A DNA stretch of 64,000 bases from Neoceratodus forsteri (lineage: Eukaryota > Chordata > Ceratodontiformes > Ceratodontidae). Shown in pieces: positions 41,300 to 54,480 of the stretch. A program made the translations under genes and the position numbers. Position 1 is the first letter of the stretch, and each line of letters starts with the position of its first letter. The notes below the pieces were generated by a model. It had not been told where the DNA came from, made no database searches, and was given only the letters and a program-made list of their open reading frames with translations. The DNA is taken from positions 1,560,822,501 to 1,560,886,500 of the forward strand of contig CM057455.1 of assembly GCA_016271365.2 (NCBI GenBank), in the 5' to 3' direction.

Positions 41300-44200
41300 C
41301 CCCCTGCCTAGAGCTGCCTATTGTCAGTGCAGGAAGGTGGGGTTGAGAGGAAGTGAGGTGGTCAGCAGCTTGGTGTGATGGGTACTAATGGGGGGGGTTA
41401 TTAGGATGGTTAGAACCAGGAGATGCCCTGGGGTAAAATGGGACCTAGGCAGAGGCGAGACATGTTTGGTTCCTGTACCCAGGGATCCAACTGGACTGAG
41501 TGGGTAGGAAGCCAGTGGGCTGGCAACCTCACTCCATCCCATTCGCATGGTGCTTTGTAATGTGAGATCAATGATTATGGCATATTTATTTTCAGTTTCC
41601 TTGGTCAATCTGGCTTCCATCATGGAGACCTGGTTAAGCGATGATACTCGTCAAGTTTTGGGAGCGGCAGTCCCAGCTGCATTCTCTGTGGTACACTGCT
41701 TATTGAGGGATCATGGGGGTGGGGTGGGGGTGGTTATCTGTTTTAGATCTGAGTTGAACTTCACTGTGAACCCAGTGGGGGACATCTCATCATCTGAATG
41801 TATGTCTGTGTGTGTGGGGGGGTCCAGGTGCAGGTTGCAGAATCCTCCTGGTGTGCCTGCCTCCAGGACCCAAGGGAACTGTCTGTGTGAAATCACAGAC
41901 ATCATCATCAAGAGAGTCTTAGAGACATCCAGATGGATTACTTTTGGTGATTTTAGTGTCTGGGTCAATGATGAAGTCTCACATTTTGAAAGGAATTTCC
42001 TCCAGTTGATGGAATCTCTGGGCCTCACACACATTATATATGCGACTCACCAACATAGATACACCTAGGACTTGTTTTTCTCTCTGGGGTTTGAGGTCAG
42101 TAACCTCGAGATTGATTCAGTCTGCTGGTCAGATCATTGCACAGAGAAGTTCTCATTTGGGTCCCCCCCCGTGGTCCTCTCCCTTTGGAGGTGGTTCAGT
42201 ACTGCCCTTTAAGGGGTCTTGGACCAGAAGGACTGTTCGTGGTGCTGGACATCTTAGGGATGGTGGCAGTTTGTCAGATGGGATCAGAGAATGTGGTATT
42301 GACCTACAACAAGGTTGTTACCAAGGCCTTCGACTGTGTAGCACCTATCTATGTATGACCCCAGGTCTCACACTCAGTTTCCCATGGTTTGATAGGGAGC
42401 TTGGGGAGTTGAAAACCAGAGGGTGGAGGTTAGAGTGCTGTTGGAAGAGGTCCAGAGCCCAGGAGGACAAACTGGCTTTGAAGATTCATTATGATGAATA
42501 TCAAAAGGCAATCTCCCATAAGAAGGCAGCATTTCTGTCCAGGAAGATTGAGGCTGGGAGGAATCAACTGGCTCAGCTTTTCCATACCATGGACAGGTTA
42601 TTAAATCCAGCCTGTCTCCAGTCAGTAACAGTGGTTTCAGCAGTTAAGTGAGAGGAGTTTGCTAATTTCTTCTCAGACAGAGTATCCTCTATTCAGGCTG
42701 GGATCTCTCCAAGCAGGCTGTCACAACCCGGTGGAGTTGGGCCTGGACCTCATGGATGTACCCATCTGTCTGAGGCAGAGTTTTGGCTGATCTCAGTGTA
42801 AGAGATCTGTAAGGTGATCTCGGAGCTGCGACCCACTTATTGTGAACTAGACCCAGACCCCATGTGTCTACTAGTAAGCTGCCTGGGGTCCTTGGCGTTG
42901 GTGTTCACTGAGATAATTTGGTGATGCTTGTCAGAAGGGGTCTTCCTGATAGCATTGAAAAATTTGCCGGTTCAGCTCCTTCTGAAGAAGCCAGCTTTGG
43001 ACCAGATGTTCTAGATAATTACCATCCTGTCTCTAACCTACCATTTCTAGGTAAGATTATTGAGAAGGTCATGGCACCACAGATTGAGGTGCACCTTGTA
43101 GGTCATGACATCTCTGAGCCACTCCAATCTCGTTTTAGATCTAGGCATCACGTGATGCAGCATTGGTCAGGGTGCATAATGACCTTCTCAGGGTGAGAGA
43201 TAGGGGTGAATGGTCAATTCTCATTCTTCTTGATCTCTCCTTAGTGTTTGACACTGTAGACCATGGGTTGCTGTTGGATCATCTGCAGGAGTATGTACAG
43301 TAGGACTCACTGGCACTATCATCTGCTGGTTTGATCCTATTTCAGGGATAGGATGCAGAGGGTGGTGATAGGAACCTTCTCATCATCCCCGATGCCCCTA
43401 CTCTGTGGCATACCCAAGGTTCAGTCCTCTCACCTATGTTTTGTTCGCAGTGTGCACATGCTGTTCCCGGGAGAGATCATTTGACAATACAATCTGAGTT
43501 TCCACTGCTGTGCAGACAATACCCAGTTGTATTTGTCCTGTGCACCCAGGACACCTGACACTGTCAAGGTGCTGAATCTGTGCCTGTCTGTCTGAAATTC
43601 TGAAATGTATGGGATCTAGTTGGCTGAGACTTAACCCAGACTGAGTTTCTGGTGATTGAGCCGGGTTGGGGGAGCAGAAGTAGTTGTGGGAGAGACAGAG
43701 CTTTGGCTTGGGTCATCCAGGATGTTGGCTTCTGCAAAGGTGAAACTTCTGGGAGTCATTTTTGATGATTGGCTGACACTGGAGGCTCAGGTATCAGCTG
43801 TAGTCAGGTGTGGCTTTTCTGTTTTAGGAACATCAGCTGGATTAAGTCCCTTATCCCTCCTGAAGACCTGCCGACACTGGTGCATTTGTTCGTGATATCT
43901 AGGCTGGACTACTGTAACACACTCTACTTCTGGGTTAGTGGAGGTACCCTATGATGCTTGCAACTGGCACAGAATGCAGTGACTAGGTTACTGACTGACC
44001 TTTCAAGTTCTAGGTATGTGACCCTCATCCTGCGTCATCTGCAGTGGATGCCTGGGAAGTGGTGAGTTGCCTTCAAGGTTGGTATACCAACTTAGGAAGC
44101 CCTACATGGGTAGGAACATGACTACCTGGCAGAGTTTCTGAATCCTCTCCAGCCCTTCTGCCCCCTTTGCTTCTCCAAGGAGGAACTCCTCTCAGTCCCA

Positions 44201-44595
44201 AGGGCCCTGCTTCAGTGCTGTGGCTACCATTTGTTTAAAGTGGCTAGTCCTGTTTAATGGGATGCCTGGTCTAGGGGACTGAAGGAAATACCCTCAGTGG
44301 AAGCCTTTAAAAAGGGGATAAAGACTTACCTGTTTAGGCTGGCCTTCGGGAACCAAAATTAGTTGCAGAGTATTCCTGTGATTCAGCTACATTTAATTTT
44401 TAACAGGAATACAGGATTTGTACTTCTTTTGTTTAAGTTGTTTATTTTATTGATTTGTTGTATTGGTTTTAATTGCCTGTCTATTGATTTGTTGTACTGG
44501 TTTTAATTGCCTGTCTGTTTCTGGTTTTAATTGCCTGTCTGTTCTGGTACAGCACCTTGAGCCTTCGGAGAAGGGTGCCATATAAATATTTACTA
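41300..44595 (+). mobile_element. L2-clade LINE, near full length but heavily decayed
   Basis: Endonuclease motifs start at about 41545 (LCNVRSM, then METWLSDD and ITFGDFSVWVND). Next comes the linker PWFDRELGELKTRGWRLECC and FLSRKIEAGRNQLAQLF, then RT motifs DNYHPVSNLPFLGKIIEKVM and LSFHCCADNTQLYLS, then the C-terminal SRLDYCNTLY. The catalytic box is CADN instead of YADD. The 3' end GTACAGCACCTTGAGCCTTC...GTGCCATATAAATA is the classic L2 tail. Numerous frameshifts and stops make it inactive. Where it begins is uncertain. Confidence 0.85.
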
Positions 44596-44934
44596 CTGTG
44601 AAAGGAAAACTTAAAACAGTAAAAAAAGAAAAAAAAGTCATATGATAATTCTTATTGTCAAATTAGTGAGTGCCATGTCATGTACTGGCATGATGGTGCC
44701 ACAGAGAGGGATGGTGGAGGAAGAGTCAGCTTAAGTCTGTAACTTGTGGGCTGCCTGGCTTTGTAACTGACTTGCCAATTGTCCCAGTGAATGGCCAAAC
44801 CTACAATGAGAGGGAGACAAAAGGAAAGAAAGAAACACATTTTATTGCCTTGCAAGCATGGTGGGAGCCCCTCCTGAGCAAGGATGGACTCACCACCAAT
44901 AGTGAGGATAAGGAGTGTGAACAACAGTGACAGT

Positions 44935-45490
44935 AACTTACCATCACAGCAGACAAACTTGGATCTTGCCGGACTCAGGTCTTGCTGCCTTGATAGACTA
45001 GCTGGCTGGAGGCTTAGCTCTGCCTAGCTGACTGGCTGACTGGAGGTCTACCCTGGCAATGGCATTTAAGCTGGCTTAAGAGTCTGTGTGTCTCAGAGTG
45101 GATGCATGCAGTGGAGGCAGTGGTGGCCAATGTTGTTGGTGGATGTGGAGGACACAAGCAGGCCAGAATTGGAGGAGGGGGAGGAGGAGGAGGAAGAGGA
45201 GGAGTTGGAGATGGTATCTTTATTGCTGGAGGATGCACAGTCTGCATTACTGGCAGTGGTATTTATGCTGACTTTAGAGTCCATGTTTCTCAGTCTGGAC
45301 ACATGCGGTGGAAGATGTGGTGGTCCATGTTGTTGGTGAATGTGAAGGATACAAACAGGCCAGAGGAGGAGGCGATGGTGTTTTGATTGCTGGAGGATGT
45401 ATAGTCTACATGGCTGGCAATGGCATTTATGCTGGCTTAAGAGTCCTGGTTTTTCAATCTGTAAGTGTGCAGTGGAGGTGGTGGTGGCCA
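44935..45490 (+). repeat. Tandem repeat with purine-rich GGA tracts
   Basis: Three units share GGCAATGGCATTTA(A/T)GCTGG, GAGTC...GTTTCTCA, ATGCA(G/C)TGGAGG and TTGCTGGAGGATG. (GGA)n expansions lie in the first. The first part matches 33595-33760. Gly-rich and Pro-rich frames here are simple-sequence artefacts. Confidence 0.6.
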
Positions 45491-45569
45491 ATGCTATTGT
45501 TGGTAAACTTGACATTTAATGATATAGTGTTCACTAATTTTATGCTTTGGCTGTTGGCATGACATAGGA

Positions 45570-45785
45570 GAGAGTGGAGCTAAGTATTTTATTTATTTAT
45601 TTTTTATTTGAAAGTTTGTGACTGGGGGAGGCACACCGGTGTGACCCGGGGGCAAGGGAAGGGGAATATTTGTACAGATGTAAATTGACTTACTGAACCT
45701 GATTAAGCTGTTGGTGGTATTTTTAGTGAATGGGGGGAATTTTGCCAGGATTTGGCCAGGACACTGGGGAAATTCCCCCTACTCT
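45570..45785 (-). mobile_element. tRNA-derived SINE, 3' part (split by the Tx1 LINE)
   Basis: Read on the - strand, it continues from 54481 with AGAGTAGGGG, CCCCAGTGTCCTGGCC and AAATCCTGGC. It ends with a tail (CTTCCCTTGCCCCCGGGTCA...TTTCAAATAAAAAATAAAT) that resembles the tail of the MIR-like SINEs in this window. Confidence 0.7.
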
Positions 45786-45919
45786 TTCACTAGAGGGCAC
45801 TGTGACTGAGTTGTTGGTGATCAGAGAGGAGCGAGAGAGCATAGGAGCAGGGTGTCTGGGTGGCTGGGGAGTTGGTCTCCTCCTTGGCCTACCCCTTGTT
45901 AGAGACCAGCACTAATACC

Positions 45920-48460
45920 ATGGAGGGCACAGTGGAGGAAAAGCTTGTTTTAGCCATGGATCGAGTGGAGGAGGCGATTGCTACTGTGGATGAGATCCGG
46001 CCTAGGACAGGGCCAGAAGAGGCTCCAATGGAACCTACTGTACTACCGCCAAGTGCTTTAGCGGTAGGGATCCGGAAATTGATAGAAGAAGAGGAACAGA
46101 AACTTGGTTCCCTACGAGAATGTCTTGCACATTAGCTCTTACAGCAGCAAGATGTTTCAGAGAGGCCAATCCGTCTAGATTCAGTGAAAGTTCAGGATGG
46201 TGCGAGCATGCTTTCAGAAGGCCCTACGGATGCTGGAGGATTACCTTTGCAGGCACCAATGGCTACATCCTGCTCTCCGAGCATGCAGGTAAATAAAGTT
46301 ATGGTGGCAGTCTCGGATGGGAGCAAGGAGGTTGTATATTCTAAGCAACAGTTGAATAAAGTTATATTACAGGATGATGTGATGCTAGGCCTTAGCAATA
46401 ACAGTACTGTGGGGGATAATGGTGGTGGCAGAGAGGGGCTGTCAGTGCCAGAAGTTCTCTTTAATACAGGTGTAACAACTGGTGGAGGGTGGTTGAAAAA
46501 CTGCAGGGAAGGATGGGAGTGGAAAACAGAAGAAGGGGAGGGCTGTGCTTTTTGATTCTGGACATCACTCTCCTTTCCAAGAAGATATTTCTAATACAGA
46601 TATTGTTGTTAGTCCCTCAGCTACTCCAGCAGCCTGGATAACCTCAGCTCTAGAAGCAGCAGGCTGGGTACAAAACCTAACAGATTCTAGGTGGGATGCT
46701 AATCTTTCTAAAATGCAAGAAGGAGTAGCATTATCAAAGCTAATAATACAAAGCCCTGATGGGCCCTCTGTGGCCGGCAACCTTCTACATCCTTTATAAC
46801 ACCTAGACAAACTTCCCCTGTAACTGAGATACAGATGGTAGATATTTCAGATCAGAATCCAGTTCTGAATGTGATCTGAGGCCTAGAAGGTGATACTCCT
46901 TTGACTGAAAATGGCCCCCCACCCTCCTGAAAGAGAAGAACAACGGTTAGTACAGCAGCCAGGGAGGTTGAGACCCCTCAGACACTGGAGAGACCAGAAG
47001 TAGGGCCGTATTGACCAAGTAATGTGTGGCATGGGAGAGTTACAGAGCAGCTCTTTCCTGATGAGGTACAAAGGACATCAGAGCCGGCAGCTAGGTGGAA
47101 TGCTGTCCGGTTGAAGTTCCGGGGTGACATATTTGAGGTTCCTGACAGGCACTTTGTGGGTAGATAATTACTAAAAAGCAGCATGAAGTACTATGCTTAT
47201 GAAGTCTATGCCTTGATACATGTATCAGGAGATTTCCAATTTGATATCAGCTTTAAACATCCAGCGGGACTGGACAGGTTCTGGAAGCAATACCAGATGT
47301 TGAAGCATAGCCCCTTTTGGAGGCCTTTTTTGGCTATACCTTTAACGAAACCCCTAACAAAGAAAATAACCATTATGTTTCTCAATGAGGGGGTCAATGT
47401 TGTGGATATAACCTATTGGTTGCAACAACATTGTGTGATAAAAGGTTATTCAGAGTTAATCCTAGATGATAAGCAGTTGTGGACAGGAGGATGGAAATAT
47501 CAGGTCACATTAAAGATGGAGCAGGGCCAAATGAAAATTTACCAAACTGTGTTTTTGGAGCCGGGACAGAGGGGTGATTTTCTACCCTGGACAGCCAAGA
47601 GCATGTTTTAAATGTGGAGAGGTGAAGCGTTTAGGTAATGCATGTGACAAACAAAAGTGTGGGTTGTGTTGGGAAGTGGGCCACATAGGGGCTCAGTGTC
47701 GCCAGCCGATGAGATGTAATTTATGCCAGGAACATGGGCATACCTTTTGCACATGTTCATGGGTCTCTCATAATATCTTGGATCAAGCTGTAAGAGTGGA
47801 GCAGGATGTTTATGTGGCCACTGCTCAAAAGGAACAGATGCGCATTAAAGAGTTAATGCTAAATCCAACTCCACTAGCTCCTAGACCACAAAGAGAGGCT
47901 AGGCCCAAAACTGCTGTCCCGAGATCTGAAGTCATAGTTGAGGCTCAGTCTGTCCCTGTAGTGGCACTAGAAGCACTAGAGGGACATGTCATGGCACAGC
48001 ATGAAGCTATGGAGATACTAGACACTGAGAAGGTGGATGAGTTACCCCCCCCATTCCCTTTCCTGAGGAGATTCTCATACAGGAGGCACCCATACAGTAT
48101 TTTCTGCAGCAAGTGACAAACCAGAGCCCTGAGGGGTCAGAGATAGTTGGTAGTGTCATGCCACCACCGGAGGTAACACAAGACCTCCCCTTCCAACGCA
48201 TCACCCGTTCTAAGTCAGGGAAACACATGGAGGAAGCCTTACATGTACAGTCGGAAGTAGGCCCAGTCCCATTGACTAATTCATATACTGCTCTTCGGGA
48301 GCAGGAGGAAGAAGATGAAGGGATGGAATCTGATAGCTCTTCGGTGACATCTTCACTGCCTGAAGGGGTGCAGGAAGAAGGGGCGGCGGACATGCCAAAG
48401 CCTAAGAAAAGAAAAAAAGGTAGTGATAGAGTAGCATATTGGGCCCCTATATGTGTTTAA
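45920..48460 (+). pseudogene. Tx1-type ORF1 (gag-like, zinc knuckles)
   Basis: From ATG near 45920 the frame reads MEGTVEEKLVLAMDRVEEA and is Glu-rich. It stops at 46133-46135 and resumes in other frames up to 47183. From there YAYEVYALIHVSGDFQFD, then VNVVDITYWLQQH and KMEQGQMKIYQTVFLEPGQ lead into the zinc knuckles at about 47605-47755. The knuckles CGLCWEVGHIGAQC and CNLCQEHGHTFCTC are canonical CX2CX4HX4C; the first (CFKCGEVKRLGNAC) has Leu for His. The tail is acidic and ends in a Lys-rich KPKKRKKG. This protein should bind the element RNA. At least four frame breaks are present. Confidence 0.8.
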
Positions 48461-48480
48461 TTTTTCTTGCTCTATATGGC

Positions 48481-51400
48481 AGGGTTTTTTCCTTTACTAC
48501 TATTAATGTTACTAGTATAAAGTCACAGGAAAAAAGGAAGATAACCTTTGCAAGTTTAGCTACCAACACAGGACAGATTGTTTTCTTGCAGGACACAAGA
48601 CTACATACTTTGGCGGATAATAAGACAGCACAGAGAGACCGGAGGTGGGGTCCATCATTGTGGTCTGTAGGGGAAGAACAATGTTCCAAACTAGGTTTCT
48701 TGTTTAAGGGGCTTGAGCCAAACATTTTGCAAATTCAGGATATTCACCCGGGTAGGGCCTTTATGATAGATGTAATCTTATATGGCATTGTGTATTGCCT
48801 GATTAATATTTATAGTTCTCAAACGAAGGCAGATCATTTGGCTCTTTTTAAGAAGGCAAGGCAAAGCAAGTTTATTTAAAAGACGCCAAATCCCAGAGGC
48901 TCTGGGCACCGTACAAATTTTAAGAACATAAAACATGAGTATAAACAGAATAAATAAAATCACAAATTATAAAATAAATCATAATCTAAACGTCAAATGC
49001 TTGAGAAAATAGTAGTGTCTTCAAGCGAACCTTAAAAACATCTATAGTTGGGGCCTCTCTGACCACAGCTGGTAATAAGTTCCATAGAGCAGGAGCCGCA
49101 ACACTAAAGGCTCTGTCGCCGGCTGATTTCAATATCGCTCTAGGAACAGTCTGGAGGCTACCACTGGAGGATCGAAGAGGGCGGACAGAGGGGGTAGGTG
49201 TCAGGAGGACTGACAGGTAACCAGGGCCCTGTCCATGTAGGGCCTTAAAGGCGAGAAGACCCACCTTAAGGAGGATTCTCCACCTGACTGGCAGACAGTG
49301 CAATTCGCATAGTACCGGTGTAATATGACAGAATTTTCTGCCTAGTCAATAAACGGACAGCTGCGTTTTGCACCAGCTGCAGTCTCCGGAGAAGTCCCCC
49401 TGTGACCCCAAGATAGAGCGCATTACAGTAGTCCAGCCTAGATGTGACTAAGGCATGTATCAAGGTAGGGAGGTCCAGAGGCGGAACAAGGGGCCTAATC
49501 CTGGCAATGTTTCTGAGATGGAAAAAACAGGTACGAACCACGGAAGATACTTGAGCTTCCATGGTCAGGTTCCTGTCCAGAATCACTCCAAGACTACGCA
49601 CCTAAGAGGAGGCCTTCGATGACACAGCCCCAAGAACAAGTCCAGTTGCTGAGTCAGAGGCCATCCTATCATGAACTCTGTTTGACTCCACTACCAATAC
49701 CTCGGTCTTGTTAGGGTTCAGTTGCAACCAGCTGGAAGCCATCCAGTCACTTATCTCGGTCAAACAGATGTTTAGCACATCCACTACGTTGGATGTTCCT
49801 GGGGCAAAGGACAAATATAGCTGAGTATCATCGGCATAGCAATGAAAACTCAGACCATACTTCCTAATGATCCCCCCCAGGTGCAGCATGTATACTGCGA
49901 ACAACATTGGGGCCAGAACCGAAACCTGAGGGACTCTGCAGGGAAGGAGACTGGGTGTAGATGAGAAATTGCCCATCATAACCTGTTGCCTCCTGTTTGT
50001 AAGAAAGGACTCAAACCAGTTGATGACAGTACCAGGGAGTCCAGATAGCTCCCTGAGGCGGACAAGCAACATACAATGGTCCACAGTGTCAAATGCTGAA
50101 GAGAGATCGAGGAGAACAAGAATTGTCCTGTCCCTCTGATCTCTAGCCTGAGGAGATCATTCTGCACTCAAACAAGCGCAGTTTCTGTGCTATGTCTGGC
50201 CCGAAAAGCTGACTGGAAGGGATCATACAACTCGTGAGTCACGGGGTGCTCTTCCAGTTGAAGCGCTACCACCTTCTCCACCACTTTCCCCAAAAATGGG
50301 AGGTTGGAGATAGGACAGTAATTTGCCATGATCTCTGGGTCCAAAGAAGGTTTCTTTAAAAGGGGTCTCACCAGAGCCTCCTTCAAGGCATCCGGAAAGA
50401 CTCCCTCAAATAGGGAACACCGTACGATCATGGAAAACACCGGGCCAACAGAGTCAACGCATCTCATTAAGAAACGCGTTGGCACTGGGTCCAGCTCACA
50501 AAAGGTATGCTTCAAATTGGTTGCCACCTCGATAACCTCACTTACCTCCACTGGTCTAAACTCCCCCCAACTTGGCGGAGTGCACTCAGAACACATCTGG
50601 CGACCACTGTCAGCTATGATATTGCTAACTGAAGAAGCCTCCTGCCGGATCACGGACACCCTGTCCGAGAAGAACCGAGCAAACTCCTCACAATCTTCAG
50701 TGGAAAAGACCCTCCCAGGCTGCAAACAGACGGGATGAAGAAGTCTGCCTACAGTCTGGAAGAGTGAAGCTAGTTGATTCTTCCCGGCAGCAATCTTCCT
50801 GGACAGGAACACTGCCTTCTTACGGTTGATTGCCTCCTGATACGCACAATAGTGTGTACGAAGGACCAGTCTGGCCATCTCCAGGTGGGACTTTCTCCAG
50901 CAGCGCTCTAATCTCCGACCCGTCTTCTTCATCTCCCTGATGTCTCCATCAAACCATGGGGACCTCAGGTAAGAAGTTCTGGGTCGTACACGGACAGGTG
51001 TGAGGGAGTTGATGGTGTCAGAGAGCACCCTATTATAGGTGTCAACCCCGCGGCACCAACTCCTCTGACGCATGCAGCACCCACACTAGATAATTTAGCT
51101 GCCGCCAAAAAGCCCTCAGGGGTAAGACCCTGCAAAGGGCAACAGCTAATCATCTCAGCAGGGGAAGGGCTTATGGCAGGGGCCCCAAGCGTGAAGAAGA
51201 TTGGGCCATATTTGCATACTGCAATATTAGTCTTATGGGGACTTTAATTGTGGAAATATTGAGAGAGATTGGGGTAGACAAACAAAAAAAATCTTTAGTG
51301 ACGCAAATACTTTGAAGCATATTTTGGGACAGAACAAGTTGTGTGACATTTATGATTTATTACAGAAAGCCCCATGCCATACTTTTCATAAAGGGTGTTT

Positions 51401-54164
51401 GTCAACAGGGATAGATTTCTGGTTTGTGTCAGATAGATTGTTGAGCGAGGGAGTTTCGGTGTTCCCCCTTGCAACATCTGATACTGTGGCAGTACAGGTG
51501 GTGACTGGACAAAACAGAGACTCCACATGGGTAGAGGTTTTTGGAAACTGAATGTGGAAATATTACAGAACATGGATATGCAGTGTGCAGTTACTGATAT
51601 ATTTAAGATACGGGCTGATGTGAGCTTCTTATATGATAGTCCCATTGAATGGTGGGAGGACACGAAGAGAGACCTAAGGGATTGGTTTATCCTAGTATCA
51701 AGGGCAAGGGCCAAGTCCCAATAAACCCAATACTTGGGGTGGTGTGCTGAATACCTTCGACTCCTCTCACAAACATATGAGAGGGGGAGTGTTGTCCCAG
51801 AGCAGCTACGTGTTTTTAAGGAGAGAATGTATTCCTATCATAAAGAGAAGGTGTCAAAAATAGAAAAACAACAACAGTTTCAAACCAGAGGTACGAAAGA
51901 GCAAGTTAACCCATATGATTTGGAATTATAGGGCGGAAAAAAAATCTTTATTACTGGTTTAATGAATCGTACAGGGGAATTAGTACAAGATAGATGGGGA
52001 ATACAACAGGTGGTCCAGGACCACATACGGGATAAATTTCAGGTACTGAGCTCGGACAAGAATTACTCCTTTCTTGAACATCTGGAGATTCCAATTCTAT
52101 CTCTAGTGGAACAATTGGAAGTAATAGTCCCTATTACAGAACAGGAAATTAAATTGGCTGTTAGTAAATTATCAGCTCGAACTACACTGGGTAAGGATGG
52201 TATACCGGATTATTTTTATAAGCTTTTTATAGACATTCTGGCTCCTTGGTTACAAGTGGTATATGAGGCTATTTGGCAGGAATATAGATTAGTTCCTAGT
52301 ATGCAGGAGGGAGTGATGACCTTTTTGTATAAAAAAGGAGACCCTCAAGAAATAATAAACTGGAGGCCGCTTAGTCTGCTCACCTCTGATTATAAAATCT
52401 TGACAAAAATATTAACAGTTTGATTAGCAAAACTGGCACAAAAATTGATATTACCAGCTCAAACATGTGCCATCCCAGGGAGAAATATTACTCAGAATCT
52501 AGTTACGATACGTGAGATAGTGGATCAAGGGCTGCAGTCAAATTTAAATGGATATATATTGACCGTTGATCAGGAGACAGCCTTTGATGCCATCAGGCAG
52601 GAGTACATGTGAGCAGTGCTACGGTACTATGGTATTTCTGAAAAATTGCTAGATTTACTGAAGACCTTATATGTTGATGCCCTGATTAATGAACATCCAG
52701 GGATCCCCTAATTTTTTCGGAAAGGGGTTCGACAAGGATGTCGCATGAGCCTGATTTTATATGTGTTTGGATTGGATCCACTTTTAAGACTGATAGACTC
52801 TGATGAGGAGATTAGATCTATCCAGAACAAGGCAGGGATAATTTTTGGTAAAGTCCCAGCCTATGCGGATGACTGTATCTTTGCAGTGGCAGATTTGGAC
52901 TCTGGGAATAGGGTATTACAAGTAATACGGCAGTTGACACCTGTGATTGGCATACAGATTAATATGGGGAAGAGTAACATACTGGTTTTCGGGGCAGCCC
53001 AGGAGGTTGATACCTTTCCTATTTCTATGATGAAAGGTAATGTTAAGATTCTAGGTCTGTATTTTGGTACCATATGAGCAGAGGGTCTCAACTGAGACAA
53101 TGTGTATGATGTTGCTTCACAGAAAGTGCTTTCCTGGCAAAATTGGAAAATGACAAGGAAAAATTTTTTTTTTTTTGCTAAGAGCATATATTGCTCGAGT
53201 CTTTCTGTATGTCTCTCACATTTTTCCCCTGCCATATAATTTGCATACCACGGTGATGGGCCTCTTCTTTCATCTGTTATGGGGAAGTAGATTGAACCCT
53301 GTTAAAAGAGCTCACACGTATAAGGCATGGAAAGATGGCGGGCTAAATATGATAAACCCCTTAGTGTATCTTTTTGGCAATTTTTTTTATAGTTCTCTGA
53401 AACCAGTTTTAGTGGAAAACACGTATTCAGGTGTTCTGTGTATGTCCATGTGGGGAACTCCTTTTCTACAAGCGTGGGGTAGGGGGAAGTAGCACATCTC
53501 TGACAAAACCCTCCCCTCCTACATACAAACTACATTAAAATATATTAGGACTTGGAAAATTGAACTTAGTTGGTTTTTAAATCAAGAAAAGAAACAGTTT
53601 CATAGAATTATTGTAGACAGATGTTATTTTGAAGAACCAATGTTTCAAGTGGCTGACAATGTTAATACAGTGCAATTGTTGGCCAGCATTACAAAGCCAC
53701 GAATTCCTCTGAAGATGCAAGACACAAACTGGTTATGTGGTCACCAGAAGCTAAATGTTAAATATAACCAGAAACACAAGCAGTTAGGAGAAAGGGGTTG
53801 TGCGGAACCAAGATGTCAGGGACAGCTAGAGACTATGAGACATTTATATTTTGATTGCATACATATGCAAGGTTTTTGGCAGGCGATAGCAGCCCTATGG
53901 GGGGAAGTTCAGTTCCAGACAATGACTTATGAAATGTTAATATTAGGTCAGGTACCAGTAATATGGCAGAAGTGGCATAGAAGTACTGTGTATGTCATTC
54001 TTGCTTGTATTAAATGGTACATCTGGCAGGTTAGATGTTTTCGATTTCTGCAAAATACAGATGTCCAGTTGAATGAATTATTGTTTAAAATACAGGATGA
54101 ATTGGACCAAATGTATAGTTATGAGCAGCACACTCGAGGACAGGAAGTATGTGCCACCCTTTGA
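48481..54164 (+). pseudogene. Tx1-type ORF2 (endonuclease, reverse transcriptase), split by L2
   Basis: The endonuclease begins FTTINVTSIKSQEKRK and FLQDTRLHT (48495-48600), stops at the L2 insertion, and resumes after 51200 with FNCGNIERDWG and LSTGIDFWFVSDRLLSEG. RT motifs are DGIPDYFYKLF, NWRPLSLLTSDYKILTK (near 52357), LTVDQETAFDAIRQEYM, KGVRQGCRMS and AYADDCIFAV with an intact YADD at 52864-52875. The C-terminus has GCAEPRCQGQLETMRHLYFD followed by C, a Cys/His cluster. Stops and shifts at several points (for example TGA at 52609-52611) inactivate it. Confidence 0.85.
48856..51193 (-). mobile_element. L2-clade LINE, 5'-truncated, nested antisense in Tx1 ORF2
   Basis: The - strand reads the linker and RT: SPWFDGDIREMKKTGRRLER, MANYCPISNLPFLGKVVEKV, then after a frameshift near 50168 DHCMLLVRLRELSGLPGTVI, and CYADDTQLYLSFAPGTS with intact YADD. 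The C-terminus is SRLDYCNALYLGVTGG and SVAAPALWNLLP. The 3' end GTACGGTGCCCAGAGCCTCTGGG and a TTGCCTTGCC-like tail lie at 48856-48935. AAGAAG flanks both sides (48850-48855 and 51194-51199). It is far less decayed than the L2 at 41300-44595. Confidence 0.9.
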
Positions 54165-54480
54165 CAGAATATAGATTGGGTGAGTTGACTTCTAGTAAAA
54201 ATAAGTTCATACAATGTGCTAAATTTTTCTTTACCTTATAATTTAAATGTGAAAAAATAGGATATGATATATTTCTTTTGTTTTGATTGGTTACATATGA
54301 TTGGTGAGGGAAAATGTATTAAGTTGTCACTGGACTTTTTTTTCTTTTGGGAGGGAATTTTTAGGTCATGTTTGGTAAATCATTTGTGTTATGTGGTATT
54401 TGGTAATGGGATTACTGTATGATGCTGTATGATATTATGATGTCTGTGATGGTTAATTTTTATTTTCTGAATAAAAATTT

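Larger units (their letters stand above)
45786..54480 (+). mobile_element. Tx1-type LINE, two ORFs, interrupted by an L2
   Basis: The 8.7-kb unit holds an ORF1 with zinc knuckles, an ORF2 with endonuclease and reverse transcriptase, and a 3' end TTTCTGAATAAAAATTT. CCCCTACTCT occurs at both edges (45776-45785 and 54481-54490), a 10-bp target duplication inside a SINE. Both ORFs carry stops and frameshifts. The Tx1 clade assignment rests on the NWRPLSLLTSDYKILTKI and QTCAIPGRNITQNLVTIREI motifs, typical of that clade. Confidence 0.85.

Noticed and set aside
45014..45386. Pro-rich and Gly-rich frames
   Set aside because: They come from (GGA)n tracts in a tandem repeat.
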